DNA from: Bremia lactucae
Taxonomy: Eukaryota > Oomycota > Peronosporomycetes > Peronosporales > Peronosporaceae
Reading direction: 5' to 3'
Assembly (NCBI RefSeq): GCF_004359215.1
Contig: NC_090610.1
Coordinates: 4,190,643 to 4,254,642, forward strand
DNA: 64,000 bases
Both the position numbers and the translations under genes were made by a program. Shown one piece after another: positions 22,491 to 32,529 of the stretch. A model generated the notes under the pieces. The model ran no database searches and was not told the origin of the DNA. It saw only the letters and a program-made list of their open reading frames with translations. Every line of letters starts with the position of its first letter. Position 1 is the first letter of the stretch.

Positions 22491-24272
22491 CTTTCTATAG
22501 GATCTAAAAGTAATAGATATAAAACCGGGTTGCAATTCCTTCACAAGATAACTTTTTTGCATATACCAGTACAATTAACATATTAGCTAGTTATAAAGTA
22601 AACCTTCAATTACACGCTATTTCCATGGTAGTGCTGTGTGCCCCGCGGAGTTGGTGTTGTTCGTCTACGATCTCCGCAAGTCTTAAGAAACATAAATTAT
22701 GAGACTTACTGTTGAAGATTATGTTTTCCGTGTATTGCTGTCATAGCTGCAAAGTGCACAGGTAATATGGAAGAGCATGGAGCGTGGCCATCGAGTACTA
22801 TCCTAGTGGCGAGTACTATCCTAGTGGTCAAGATGCGGGGATTTGGCATTCTGACTACTTAGCATGGGTCCGATCCCCCACAATATTAAAGTTGAATCCG
22901 ATTACTGGTACTTAAGGTTGACCAGAGCCTCACTCCTTTCCATGGTTCATATTGTCGGTTTTTACTCATGCTTTTCGAGGCATTTTACCGTTGTCACACA
23001 GTGTAGATCAAAACGATTGGGCTAGAGGTAGCATCTAATATGCGAACTATGGACCATATTTACAAACGAAAATACCATAAAAACTTCCTATTACAGCAAA
23101 CCCATCCTGGAGTTGTCAGAATTAATATCCATTTTTCGAGTGAGAGTGCTGTGACTAATGCACATGATGACGAATCGTAAACAGGTATTTCAAAGCAAAA
23201 TTCGCTCGCATAATGGATTTTCAACGAATACCAGAAGGCCTTTTCACGAAATATTTCATGTGATGGGCTTATTTTAATTGATAGACCGATGCCTGTTATA
23301 CGATTAAAAAAAACACATAGCTTAATGTAAAACTTACAGACTGACCAGTTCCGCAAAGTGAGATGTCAATGTCGGCCGCCCATACAAATGAACAGATTTT
23401 GAATTTGCCTACGCGTTCTCCCGATAAAGAGGTCAAATGAAAGACTGCCCAACAATCAGCTAGATAGTGCGTTTCCAACATGGAAGAATTTCCGTAGGGA
23501 AATGCATGCTAAGTAAGTGCCAGTCTACCACACTTTTTTGCGCAACCTTCTATCACGCTAAGGTGCGCGTGGGCTATCGGTGACGGTATCAGATTTAAGT
23601 ACGCTCAATAGATCGAGCTTTTGTAATGGATATAGTACAAAGAGGTAGGTCGGAGCCGAAAAACCGAAAAACAACTGTTTATTATAAAAATGCGGTAGCA
23701 CTAAGTGCAACAAAATTGCAAATGACCTTTTTTACAATTTGAATAGATGATCAAAAGAGACGCGGCAATGCCTCTTCATGACGTGGTCGTCTTAGTGAAA
23801 CATTCGTATATCGACATTCAGCCTCCCAATAAGCCGGAGCACAAAAACTATTCAGTCTCGTTGGGCTCGGAGCGCCCTACTGGGGAAGTACCAAGCACAC
23901 TTCGTTATCGGGGTGGCGATCACGAGAAAGGCTAAGCCCTAACATTGTGCTGTATGGGTGGCTGAACAAATTTTGGGGAACCCTAAACCGATGCAGATAC
24001 TCATCAATTCGTTGCAACTAGTAATTATGTTTTCTGCTCGACATTAGCTAAAGATTCAAGGAACTTTGAGCAGCCAGTTAAAACCCACACCTTCAGCAGT
24101 CTCCACAACGTTAGCGACGGAAAAGGCTGTGGAAAGCCCACATTTGTTGTGGACCTAACTGATAGATTATTTTGCGCTCTATCGAGGCATATTCGAAATT
24201 CTGTCAGATGACGCATTCGATTTGATATTTTACTCTATCAAGATCGAGTTGGTGCTTGACGTCAATGCAAGG
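22491..24272. other. 1.8-kb spacer without an assignable gene
   Basis: Short frames only. On the minus strand, 23,481-23,345 encodes a 48-codon stretch (from MLETHYLADCW) ending at a GTAAGT donor. An ATAACAG acceptor follows at about 23,299, and splicing would add seven codons before a stop. This could be a small spliced gene but has no known family. Frames 23,747-23,935 (plus) and 24,025-24,216 (minus) are unassigned. Confidence 0.35.
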
Positions 24273-24424
24273 TGTAACGGGGTGTATCGTTACATGAAAT
24301 TAACACTAAAAGGTTGTTCATTAATATTATCTAAAAGATAGATAATATTTGGAGGAAATTACATTAAATAGTAATTTCCTGAATTCTTATCCATAAATAG
24401 GTATAGACCATTATGTCTATTTAT
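24273..24424 (+). repeat. 5' LTR of the family A element (cut by gap)
   Basis: The first 152 bp of the LTR are present and nearly identical to 27,702-27,853. The remainder is lost in the N run. Confidence 0.85.
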
Positions 24425-24524
24425 NNNNNNNNNNNNNNNNNNNNNNNNNNNNNNNNNNNNNNNNNNNNNNNNNNNNNNNNNNNNNNNNNNNNNNNNNNNN
24501 NNNNNNNNNNNNNNNNNNNNNNNN
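24425..24524. other. Assembly gap (100 N)
   Basis: Exactly 100 Ns, the conventional placeholder for a gap of unknown size. From the layout of related elements the true missing sequence should be several kb (rest of LTR, leader, gag, protease, RT). Confidence 0.95.
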
Positions 24525-27116
24525 TCAAGGTATCAAGCAAAGCTTGATGCATTCGCCCATATGGCGATTCCAGATCAAGACAGACCATTCCATGTGGTCT
24601 GTGACGCCAGCAATTTCGCAATCGGCTGCGCGATAATGCAATACGACACAGACGGCGCGGAGCGCGTCGTCAGTTACCAATCGCGTCAGCTACAACCAGC
24701 TGAACGCAATTACCCAGTGCATGACAAGGAGTTCTTTGCCATGAAATATGCATTATCTAAATTTAGGGTCTATCTCCTCGGAGATAGATCGTTCATCGTA
24801 TATACGGACCTTGCGTCATTACGCACGGCCGTAAACAGTCCACACCTCTCGCAAAGAATGGCGAGGTGGCTGTCCTTCTTCGCGAAGTATAACTTCTACG
24901 TCGAATATAAACCAGGACGGCTTAATGTCGTCGCTGATGCGTTATCACGCCGACCCGATTTCGAGTCAGCTGTGCACCCCAACAGTGAAAGTGATCTTAC
25001 TGTTGCAACACTCACTACTAGTGCTCCGTCATCAACCTTAGTTGATGACATAAAGAAAACCTATAAAGAAGATAAGGACCTTCTATGTTTGATGGATCAT
25101 TTAATGAATCCATCCGATAAATCTTTTAAAGATTTACCGGCTTTGTATCGATCGTCATCCGATTGATACACGACACGCAATAATTTATTGCATTACGATC
25201 GTCATCCGATTGATACACGACACGCAATAATTTATTGCATTTCACAGCCGTTACCGGCGACACTCCACGGGCCTTCGTCCCAACTCACAATGATTTGCAC
25301 TTGCGCATCGTGTATGAGTTGGTCACGATGCAACAACAAGTGAACATTGTGGACGTGACAAGACTTATCTCACAATAAGTCGCGACTTTTACTGGCCCCG
25401 CCAGTATCAGTTCGTGCTTGCGAGGTTCAACGGGTGACGCCTGGTGACGCCAGACCTTCTACCCGTGCGCGTCTTTAACCTCTACCACTCCCGACAGAGT
25501 GTTGGCAGTCGGTATTTATCGAATTCATTTTCGGATTTCCCGAAGACGATCACAAAAACAATGGAATCCTTGTTTTTGTAGACAGATTCAGCAAGATGGT
25601 ACATCTTGCTGCAGTACCGGAGTCGATTACGGCTCCGGGTTGTGCCCGTGTCTTATCGACATGGTTTTCAAACTCCACGGTTTACCCCGTGAATTGGTAT
25701 CGGATTGAGATCATCGATTCACAATGGAGTTCTGTCAATCCGTGTTCCGAGAGATCGGAACACGGCTGACTATGTCAATACCCGATCGCCCAGAAACGGA
25801 TGGTCAATCAGAACGGTAAATCGCGTGTTTGAAGAGATACTTCGAGATTACGTCCAATCGTATCCGAATTAATGCGAGTTTTAGTTGATGGTCGAATTCG
25901 CCATCAATAATTAGGTGCATGCGTCAACAACGCAAACACTCATCTTCGTGAATGACTTACGCCATCCTCTCATTTCCATCCAATTAGAGGGATCCTCTTG
26001 TTTAAGGGGGGGGGGCTCGCACGAGCAAAACCATTTCTGGCGCATGCTCATCATGCGTCGAAGTTAACAACGACGCGAATGAGGTCGATGTCGATTGCTT
26101 CGACATCGAAGATGAGATAAATCTCATGGCAGTGCGCACAAAGCGCACTGAAAAAGTCAAAACAAATTAGTCAGCAGAGAGATTCCTGCTGGCTCGAGAA
26201 TCAGTAATCCGTTTCATACAGGATTTCATTGCTAACGCAGTGGACCGTCAGAAACGGAACGCAGACAAACATGGAAGAGCAAACGCTCTTTCATTTAAAA
26301 TTAATGATCTAGTGCTACTCTCTACGGTAAATTTACCTAAGCGTTTGGTCACTAATGTGAGTGGCAGTAAACTACTACCCAAGTTCATTGGGCCTTTCTG
26401 TGTACTGCATCGCAGAGGCATTGCGTACACAATAGAATTGCCACGTAGGATGCGAATACATCCTACGTTTTACGTTTGTGGGCTCCGCCCGTACCATTAG
26501 TACGCGGTTACTTACGAGGACAGATCCGACCATCTCTTTTAAGAATTCATGCAAGATTCTCGTGGTCACGAACCACATTCTTATGCTGAATCTGGAGATT
26601 TTCATATCGGGTCCGAAGGTCCTCGGAACCGTGATAATCTAGCGACGGTTCATCGCGAAGAGCGTGATAAGTCCGTTCGTACTCCGTCATTGAGAACGCA
26701 CTCTTTGAACGGTTTTCAACCGTTCGATATGGTGAACCTGCACCGTCTACTCCAATGGTTGACGCTTACCGTGCTCGTGTTCAAACCCTCCTCCCAATAA
26801 ATAAGGCTAGCGGTCGTGTTTGTCGATCTTCGACTCTAGATCCGACGCACGGTTCGGATCTAACTTTTAATCCGCCACCACAACCACTGGTGAATTACCA
26901 CGGTTGTCACTGTTTTTTAGTGGAACGTATTCTAAACCCCGTGATTTGAAGGGGCAGCGAACGAGTCGTCTGGTTCGCTGGAGTGGTTATCCACCTTCGC
27001 ATGACACATGGGAGCATTGTTCCCAGCTGGTTGTTGACGTTGAGGGCCTTGTCTGTCAGTATGACGAGACTCATCCGATGGATCAGATGAGACATTTTAT
27101 TGGTTCACTCCCTTGA
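24525..27116 (+). pseudogene. Gypsy pol: RNase H, integrase, chromodomain
   Basis: 24,561-25,166 is an intact RNase H domain (VVCDASNFAIGCAIMQYD, NYPVHDKEFFAMKYALSKF, VYTDLASLRTAVNSPHLS, VVADALSRRP). Next come the integrase core around 25,499-25,760 (MVFKLHGLPRELVSD) and the GPY/F module at 26,240-26,500 (LLPKFIGPFCVLHRRG, HPTFYV). A C-terminal chromodomain lies at 26,960-27,080 (LVRWSGYPPSHDTWE). The chromodomain places the element among chromoviruses, which target chromatin. A 47-bp tandem duplication (25,151/25,198) and several frameshifts break the frame, so this copy cannot make a full Pol. Confidence 0.85.
25151..25244. repeat. 47-bp tandem duplication inside pol
   Basis: ATCGTCATCCGATTGATACA starts at 25,151 and again at 25,198, and both copies continue through CGACACGCAATAATTTATTG. 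The duplication brings a stop codon (25,164-25,166) into the RNase H-integrase linker. Confidence 0.85.
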
Positions 27117-27165
27117 GTAGTACCCACTGAAGCAGGGGTACCACAAAAACTTTTCTTACGATGGG

Positions 27166-27660
27166 TTACGCATCGTCGTCACCTTGCACAGAGATACGTG
27201 CAGGTGACCGTATGAGAGATGGTACGGGCGATGAGGGATCATCCTCACCGTCGGATCCAAATAGACTCTTTACTCGTCTATTAGAATGAGCCCTCTCATT
27301 CGAAGGCTCATAATCAGCCGCCTGACGGGTATCAGGCGACTGTTCCATCCTCCCCGAGTCGGCCATTTCGTCCGACTCGCACTCATAATCGACCTCTAAA
27401 GAGGGGTCGTACTCACGTGGTGAATCACCACGTGCACTCGCAACACCAAGTGTTGTGCGAGTGGAAGACACTACGGTAGACGGAACGTCTACCGCAAGAG
27501 ATAACAATGCGTCACCCGCGGCTGCACGAACCGCAGCCGAAGGTTCAACACTATCCTCACCCCGCATGAATTGTTCCTTCATGCGATGGAATTTAAAATG
27601 ATGGATCTGACCAATCAAAATCATTTTAAAAATTAAGTGGTCATTTAGCGACCACTCCAC
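27166..27660 (-). CDS. Antisense ORF of gypsy family A (164 codons)
   Basis: An uninterrupted frame antisense to pol, starting with ATG 42 bp inside the 3' LTR. The protein is acidic overall (CESDEMADSGRMEQS, FGSDGEDDPSS), with an Ala-rich helix-like segment (SAAVRAAAGDALLSL) and a His/Phe/Lys patch near the N-terminus (HHFKFHRMK). It aligns to 1,269-1,690 without gaps over about 140 codons, and several differences are third-base or conservative changes. Here the distal half seen in other copies is deleted next to the pol stop. Antisense frames near the 3' end are known from some plant gypsy elements; the function is unknown. Confidence 0.55.
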   Translation of the reverse strand: MEWSLNDHLIFKMILIGQIHHFKFHRMKEQFMRGEDSVEPSAAVRAAAGDALLSLAVDVPSTVVSSTRTTLGVASARGDSPREYDPSLEVDYECESDEMADSGRMEQSPDTRQAADYEPSNERAHSNRRVKSLFGSDGEDDPSSPVPSLIRSPARISVQGDDDA

Positions 27661-27701
27661 CTAATGACATTCAGAGTGATTGTCGTTTAAGGGAGGGGTG
27701 A

Positions 27702-28151
27702 TGTAACGGGGTGTATCGTTACATGAAATTAACAATAAAAGATTGTTAATTAATATTATCCAAAAGGTAGATAATATTTGGAGGAAATTACTTTAAATAG
27801 TAATTTCCTGAATTCTTATCCATAAATAGGTATAGACCATTATGTCTATTTATTCCGCAGACTAATCAGCTGTAGAAGTAATCAAAGAGAGTTACGAGAT
27901 AAGATAGATAAGAATTCATTTACATGTTTAGTATTAGTTTATAGTTAAGAAAACATTTACAAAGATAGATTAATAAGACACTTAACTATATTAATACAGT
28001 TTTCATTTTACACTCTTAAGCTAACTTGCCTTAAGAGAAGTCTTCCTCTATACGTACAGTGTACGTCACCTAACGAGAGGCACCACTCACATCTGAAGCA
28101 GTGTGAAGTGGACTTGTACTGAAACAGTACAAGTCGCAGTGCCCCGTTACA
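27702..28151 (+). repeat. 3' LTR of the family A element
   Basis: 450 bp, TGTAACGGGG to CCCCGTTACA, giving 10-bp inverted ends. The first 22 bp form the hairpin TGTAACG-N8-CGTTACA. Another hairpin, CTTGTACTG-AAA-CAGTACAAG, sits close to the 3' end. Followed by the CAAGG target-site duplication. Confidence 0.92.
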
Positions 28152-28250
28152 CAAGGTATAATTTTGTCTTTGCTCGGCCATCAATCGGTTGAGACACCGA
28201 ACTGATCGAAGAAAGTAGTTTGCATACAGTAAATTATATTCATGGGTGTA

Positions 28251-28545
28251 TGTAACGGGCTAAAGTTGGCCTAATGTTATACAGTCCCCGTCAAGTACAC
28301 TTTGTGTGCTTAAGGAGACGGTCAATTACTTAAATAAAGTAATTAGATCTATCGCTTGAATCTGGCTCACATTGTGACCCACCCCTTGTGTATGTGATGC
28401 ACATGGGTGCATTCACATTAGGAGGGATGATGCCTAGCGTCATCCTTTACGCGAGGTATCAAGAAAGATACGCTCGCAATACATATTAGTGTTATCTACA
28501 GAGATGACATTTTTATAATTGGTTAAAATAGAATTGCGAATTTCA
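28251..28545 (+). repeat. Gypsy LTR, family C, plus orientation
   Basis: Begins TGTAACGGGCTAAAGTTGGCC. It shares with the reverse of 50,345-50,690 the blocks GACGGTCAATTACTTAA, GGCTCACATTGTGA, GGGATGA-GCCTAGCGTCATCC and GCTCGCAATACAT. The 3' border is uncertain. A gag of a different gypsy family lies downstream. Confidence 0.65.
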
Positions 28546-29217
28546 TTTGCTCCTTTATCATTCTAACTTGCACTTTGGAGTCCGATTGACTGACCATACT
28601 TTTCTGGCGCAGCAGGTTGTGCAATCCACAGGGTATATTTTGCATTGCGCCTTCAGGTAGCTTCCCACAGCCTGCGTTCCTGCAACACAACATTCAATCC
28701 CTTTGCCTGAACACGAAGCGATTTATCACGATGATCATCAGTAAAAATCATTTCCTGAGAGACTCCGTTTGCCCACGTCACGCATCTTGGACTGCTTGCC
28801 TACTCTTGACAGATTTATTTTGCTGGCGCGAAGGGCATCGGGGGCAAATGCACTGAGGCTAGTTGCATGTCGAAAGCAAAAAAGCTTGCTAGCATCTAAT
28901 GCGATTAAATATAAATCAGTCTGAAAACTACTTTTTACTTAGTAAGTGCGCACGAGGAGCCGAAAAACCGCTCCCGTGACGACACTACTAAAGTACTTAG
29001 TGCGTTGGGTGAGGTCGCTAAGGCACCCACCAAAACTACCTCACTGCACGCAAGAAAGACGGGATAACCGCTTCCTCGCTGTGCTAGGGTGTGTGCTTAA
29101 GTAGAGCGTGGCCGCGTTAAGACGTGCCCGCCTACACTTGGTACCACTTGAAATCGTTCTTACGACCCGCATCTCTGAGCGTGTAAGTGAGGACGAGCCT
29201 CAATATCGATTGAACTC
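28546..29217. other. Leader region of family C element
   Basis: No recognisable gene. A plus frame (28,617-28,856) is open but unassigned. GTGTGTGC-TAAGTAGAGCGTGGC near 29,090 recurs near 29,788. Confidence 0.3.
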
Positions 29218-29815
29218 ATTTCCTCCCATCTCTCCGATCATCATCGGGAGTTAACTGAGCACTTGGCGCAGGAACTTGGTGAACAAGCCCTGGCCAGGCG
29301 CATGAGTAGTCCTCCTGAGGAACATGTTGCTCAGTTGGAGCAGTTTGAGGTATTCGTGCTCGGACAGCGGAGATCTGCGTCCGAGGCACAGAGCCATGCT
29401 GCGGCGAAGATGAGCTAAGGCGTGAGCTGGCTCGGAGCGAGGCTCTCAACAGGACTATTGAGATGCTCTCTGCCCGGCCACATTATCCGAGGCCCATTCG
29501 GATGGACCCGCCCAAGTTCGATGGAATTGCATCGCACACGATTGTCTAATGGCTGCTAGTTGTGGTGCAATGCGGTGTCGAGCAGCTCATCGCGGACACC
29601 AGCCAGATGGTAACGTGCGCCATGTTGCACCTGCGCGGTAAGGCCTCAGAGTGGGCTTATTCGGCGCTTATGACGGACGTTAAGGCGCTCCCTACGTGGG
29701 CGATCTTTTCGACAAAGATTCGCGCCATGTACCAGCCGCCGAACAACGAGGTGTTGCTTCAGGCGCGCTTCTCACTAAGCTTAAAGTGTGTGCATAAGTA
29801 GAGCGTGGCTGATGT
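29218..29815 (+). pseudogene. Gypsy Gag, family C (degenerate)
   Basis: In one frame with a stop at about 29,547, the plus strand encodes a Ty3 Gag capsid: RMDPPKFDGIASHTIV, then EQLIADTSQMVTCAMLHLRG, KASEWAYSALM and MYQPPNNEVLLQARF. The preceding 29,230-29,460 has heptad-like Glu/Gln/Leu-rich coding in other frames, as in the coiled-coil N-terminus of such Gags. It is a distinct family from the Gag at 16.3-17.6 kb. Interrupted, hence not functional. Confidence 0.65.
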
Positions 29816-30208
29816 AGAAGCGCTCACCTATAGAAAAAGGTTGTGTTGTTGCTGTCATAAGCACATAAAAGGTAGCCATTAGGGATGCTGGAGAAGTTCA
29901 GGCTTAAACTTTTGCCAGTGTGTGGAAATCATAAATATGTGCCTTAGCCGCAGCATTGGTTATTTATTCATAGCCATCATACCACGGCAAGCATCTGGTC
30001 ATTGGCAAGTAGAAGTTACCAGTGAAGAACGCAAGAAGGATCCAGTTGCTCATCAGCATCAGCAGCATCATAAGCATCGTCAGCAACTACGACACCAACA
30101 TCATCAACATCACCAACAGCACGGCAATAGTTGTCAGAAATGTAGTACAAAATTCCTTGAAACCGTAGTAAAAAAAATTTCTGTAATTTGTTTTATCATG
30201 ACCAATTA
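29816..30208 (+). other. Gag-adjacent region with His/Gln-rich low-complexity stretch
   Basis: At 30,046-30,125 a CAT/CAG/CAC-rich run encodes a His/Gln-rich peptide (HQHQQHHKHRQQ), which looks like microsatellite expansion. No domain is identifiable. Confidence 0.4.
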
Positions 30209-30390
30209 GAAGCCACGACTTCCGATGTATATATTAATAATTGAAGGGTTCAAGGTGCATAAAGAAAAGGTAGGGCTGAGTAACGATTGTCTTTTTTTAT
30301 TTGAAGCCACGACTTCCGATAAACATATTAATTTTGAAGAGTTTAAGGTGATTAAAGAAAAGGTTTAAACTGAGTAACGATTCTCCATTT
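30209..30390. repeat. Two diverged tandem copies, about 93-bp unit
   Basis: GAAGCCACGACTTCCGAT starts at about 30,210 and again at 30,303. Both are followed by ATATTAAT..TTGAAG.GTT.AAGGTG.AT.AAAGAAAAGG and CTGAGTAACGATT. Roughly 80% identical by eye. Confidence 0.75.
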
Positions 30391-30752
30391 ATTATTATTT
30401 ATATTATTATTCTTATAGGTATTATTTATTATGTAAGGGGACCCCGTTAAGTATTCGTAAATAAGCAAAAAGCCACGATTGCATGACCGGATTAGTTGCT
30501 TTGAGAAAATAGAATTGACACACTTCTAGCCCTATCTTGTTACTTATCCTATGAATGTTACATTTTGAAAACTTCTGCGATGGTTTACGACTAGGCGATC
30601 GGATGCTGCCAGAAATTAAAATATTTTTGTGCCTCATGAGATTCTATTAGGCGTGTCGCAAAACGAGCGAATATAGCTAATGGTATTGTTATTGGGATAT
30701 CGAGTAATATTATGTCGAGTCTGACGCACCTGTCATAACGCTGCTCATCATG
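30391..30752. other. Spacer without recognisable gene
   Basis: AT-rich. The minus frame at 30,422-30,637 has no known domain. Confidence 0.3.
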
Positions 30753-32430
30753 CTATTTTACCTTTACACGAGGTGTCAATGACAGAGCTGGAACGTGGTC
30801 GAAGTTAGCTTTTGCCATATGTGCACGACTTCTATAAAGTAAAGACATGAATAAGATCTGTGAGTAGGATTCTATTCCTATCTTTGGTCTAGCATCGATG
30901 CACCCAAGAAGTGGCATTTCGCTTGTAGCGAATAAATACTTCTTGAGATTGGCATACAACTTATGTTTACGCATAAGGGTAAGAGCCTTTCGGCCGTGGG
31001 TACGATGTACTTGATGTGCCTTAACGTCCGACTTTGCGCTCATGGCATAATCAAATCAGTAAAAAGGTCGCAGGGTTATAACTAAGCTTATGTGGCATAA
31101 TTAGCCACTCCCATACGATTCAGATTGCAGTACTAGCTGTAGTGAGCGGGGTATCCTGTTCACGCATTATGATCTGACAGAATCCATCCATCAGGTCTAT
31201 TGACGAAAATATTGTACTCTGTGACATACCATCAATGATTACGTATCGGCATTTGAGCCGGTGCCGTTGCAGCGTACAACTTATTGAATGCACACACAAT
31301 CTCCACCCTCCTGTTGCTTTACGCACACAGAAGGTCGGAGAGCTATGTGGGGAGGTTGCCTCTCTCACATGGCCCGTTGCTAAGCGATTAGCAAATCATT
31401 TGTCAGTCGCTAATACTTGTTCACGAGGTAATGACCACGGCTTCATGACACAGTATTTCGAAACCTGGTATCACGACGATTTCGTGTCGAGTGCCTTTAT
31501 TCTTAGGCAACTCGCACGGTACGGATTCAGGGAATGCATCCTTTCGATGAAATCGTAAGAAATAGAATTTGTCTTCAAGACTTCCATGATTGGGACGTAA
31601 AACGTTTAATCCGGGTCCTCTTATCGAGGACACTTTCGTCCATCGATTAACTGCTGAGAACCGTTCGTTCTCAGGAAATGCTATTGCCGACCGAATGTCG
31701 GCCACTTATTTGTGATCTGTAACAAGTACGCAGATCTGCTTGACTTTGCCACTATGCAGAGGGTTCTAGCGTTGAAAATTCAGTTATCTCCGAAGAAAAT
31801 TTCGGAAGTGCTATCAGATCAAGTGTATTAGCGCCTTCACTTTGTTTATTATTAAATAAGAGATTTAATGAATCTCCAAGGGCACCTGAGAATCTTTGAC
31901 CACATGATCCTTGGACTTATAATCATATGTTTTATTGGGGGAGTAACCTCCCTAACTTCCTCGAGCTATTTGCGCCACCACAGCGAGATCCTCTACGATC
32001 GACGATCGAGTCGATCTAGCATTTTCGCATTGTCTCTTATCGATAGGTGTTGGGTATTTTCTTGGATATTGCTTTTGTAAGAAGCATCCTTGTTTTGTAC
32101 CACTCAACTTATTCGATTGGTCGGACTTCGACGCACCTTGTGCATGTACTCAGCCGTCGGGAACTAATTACGGTGTGATGGGTCTTCACACTGAGGTCTT
32201 GTGCAGTCGTGCAAACGACCGAACCACAAGTCTGGTCATCGCACTCACTCGTAATACATCCACACGCTTGTGTGGACGCTCCAAGACGTTCATCAGATGG
32301 CCATCTGATGAACGAGAGGCAGGCATCGTTACGGCTTGATGCTCTCAATTTATGCATGGCTCGTACTTCTTAAGCCATGGTAACCCAAGGATGACATTTA
32401 GTTTGTCATCCAAATCTAGTACTCACGAAA
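30753..32430 (-). pseudogene. Gypsy protease-RT fragment, minus orientation
   Basis: Minus frames 31,368-31,120 (SPHSSPTFCVRKATGGWRLC, then IFSSIDLMDGFCQI, the RT fingers and first palm Asp) and 31,043-30,753 (LMRKHKLYANLKKYLFATSE) belong to Ty3 RT. The segment between them is frameshifted. Around 32,370-32,430 the minus strand carries the LDLDDK-type retropepsin flank. It has no LTR attached and is a truncated insertion, probably into the copia element that flanks it. Confidence 0.7.
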
Positions 32431-32529
32431 AGGCGTATCGGTTCGAACAACTATCAACAGGCTGGATCATTGTAATTCGCGATGCTAATGTTATGTAGAA
32501 CACTTTCGACAGCGGGAAACACGGACAAG

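Larger units (their letters stand above)
24273..28151 (+). mobile_element. Ty3/gypsy LTR retrotransposon, family A, with CAAGG target-site duplication
   Basis: Bounded by LTRs that begin TGTAACGGGG (24,273 and 27,702), the right one ending CCCCGTTACA at 28,151. CAAGG is present at 24,268-24,272 and again at 28,152-28,156, a 5-bp target-site duplication, so both ends come from one insertion. A polypurine tract (AAGGGAGGGGTGA) precedes the 3' LTR. The 100-N gap at 24,425-24,524 hides the rest of the left LTR, gag, protease and RT. pol resumes in RNase H. A minus-strand frame lies between pol and the 3' LTR. Confidence 0.9.

Noticed and set aside
23296..23481. Small spliced gene with GTAAGT donor and ATAACAG acceptor
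   Set aside because: Splicing adds only seven codons and no family is recognised; the 47-bp intron is shorter than others here. Mentioned but not called as a gene.
30046..30125. His/Gln-rich peptide as a possible metal-binding protein
   Set aside because: The DNA is a CAT/CAG/CAC low-complexity run in a retroelement region; composition follows from the repeat.
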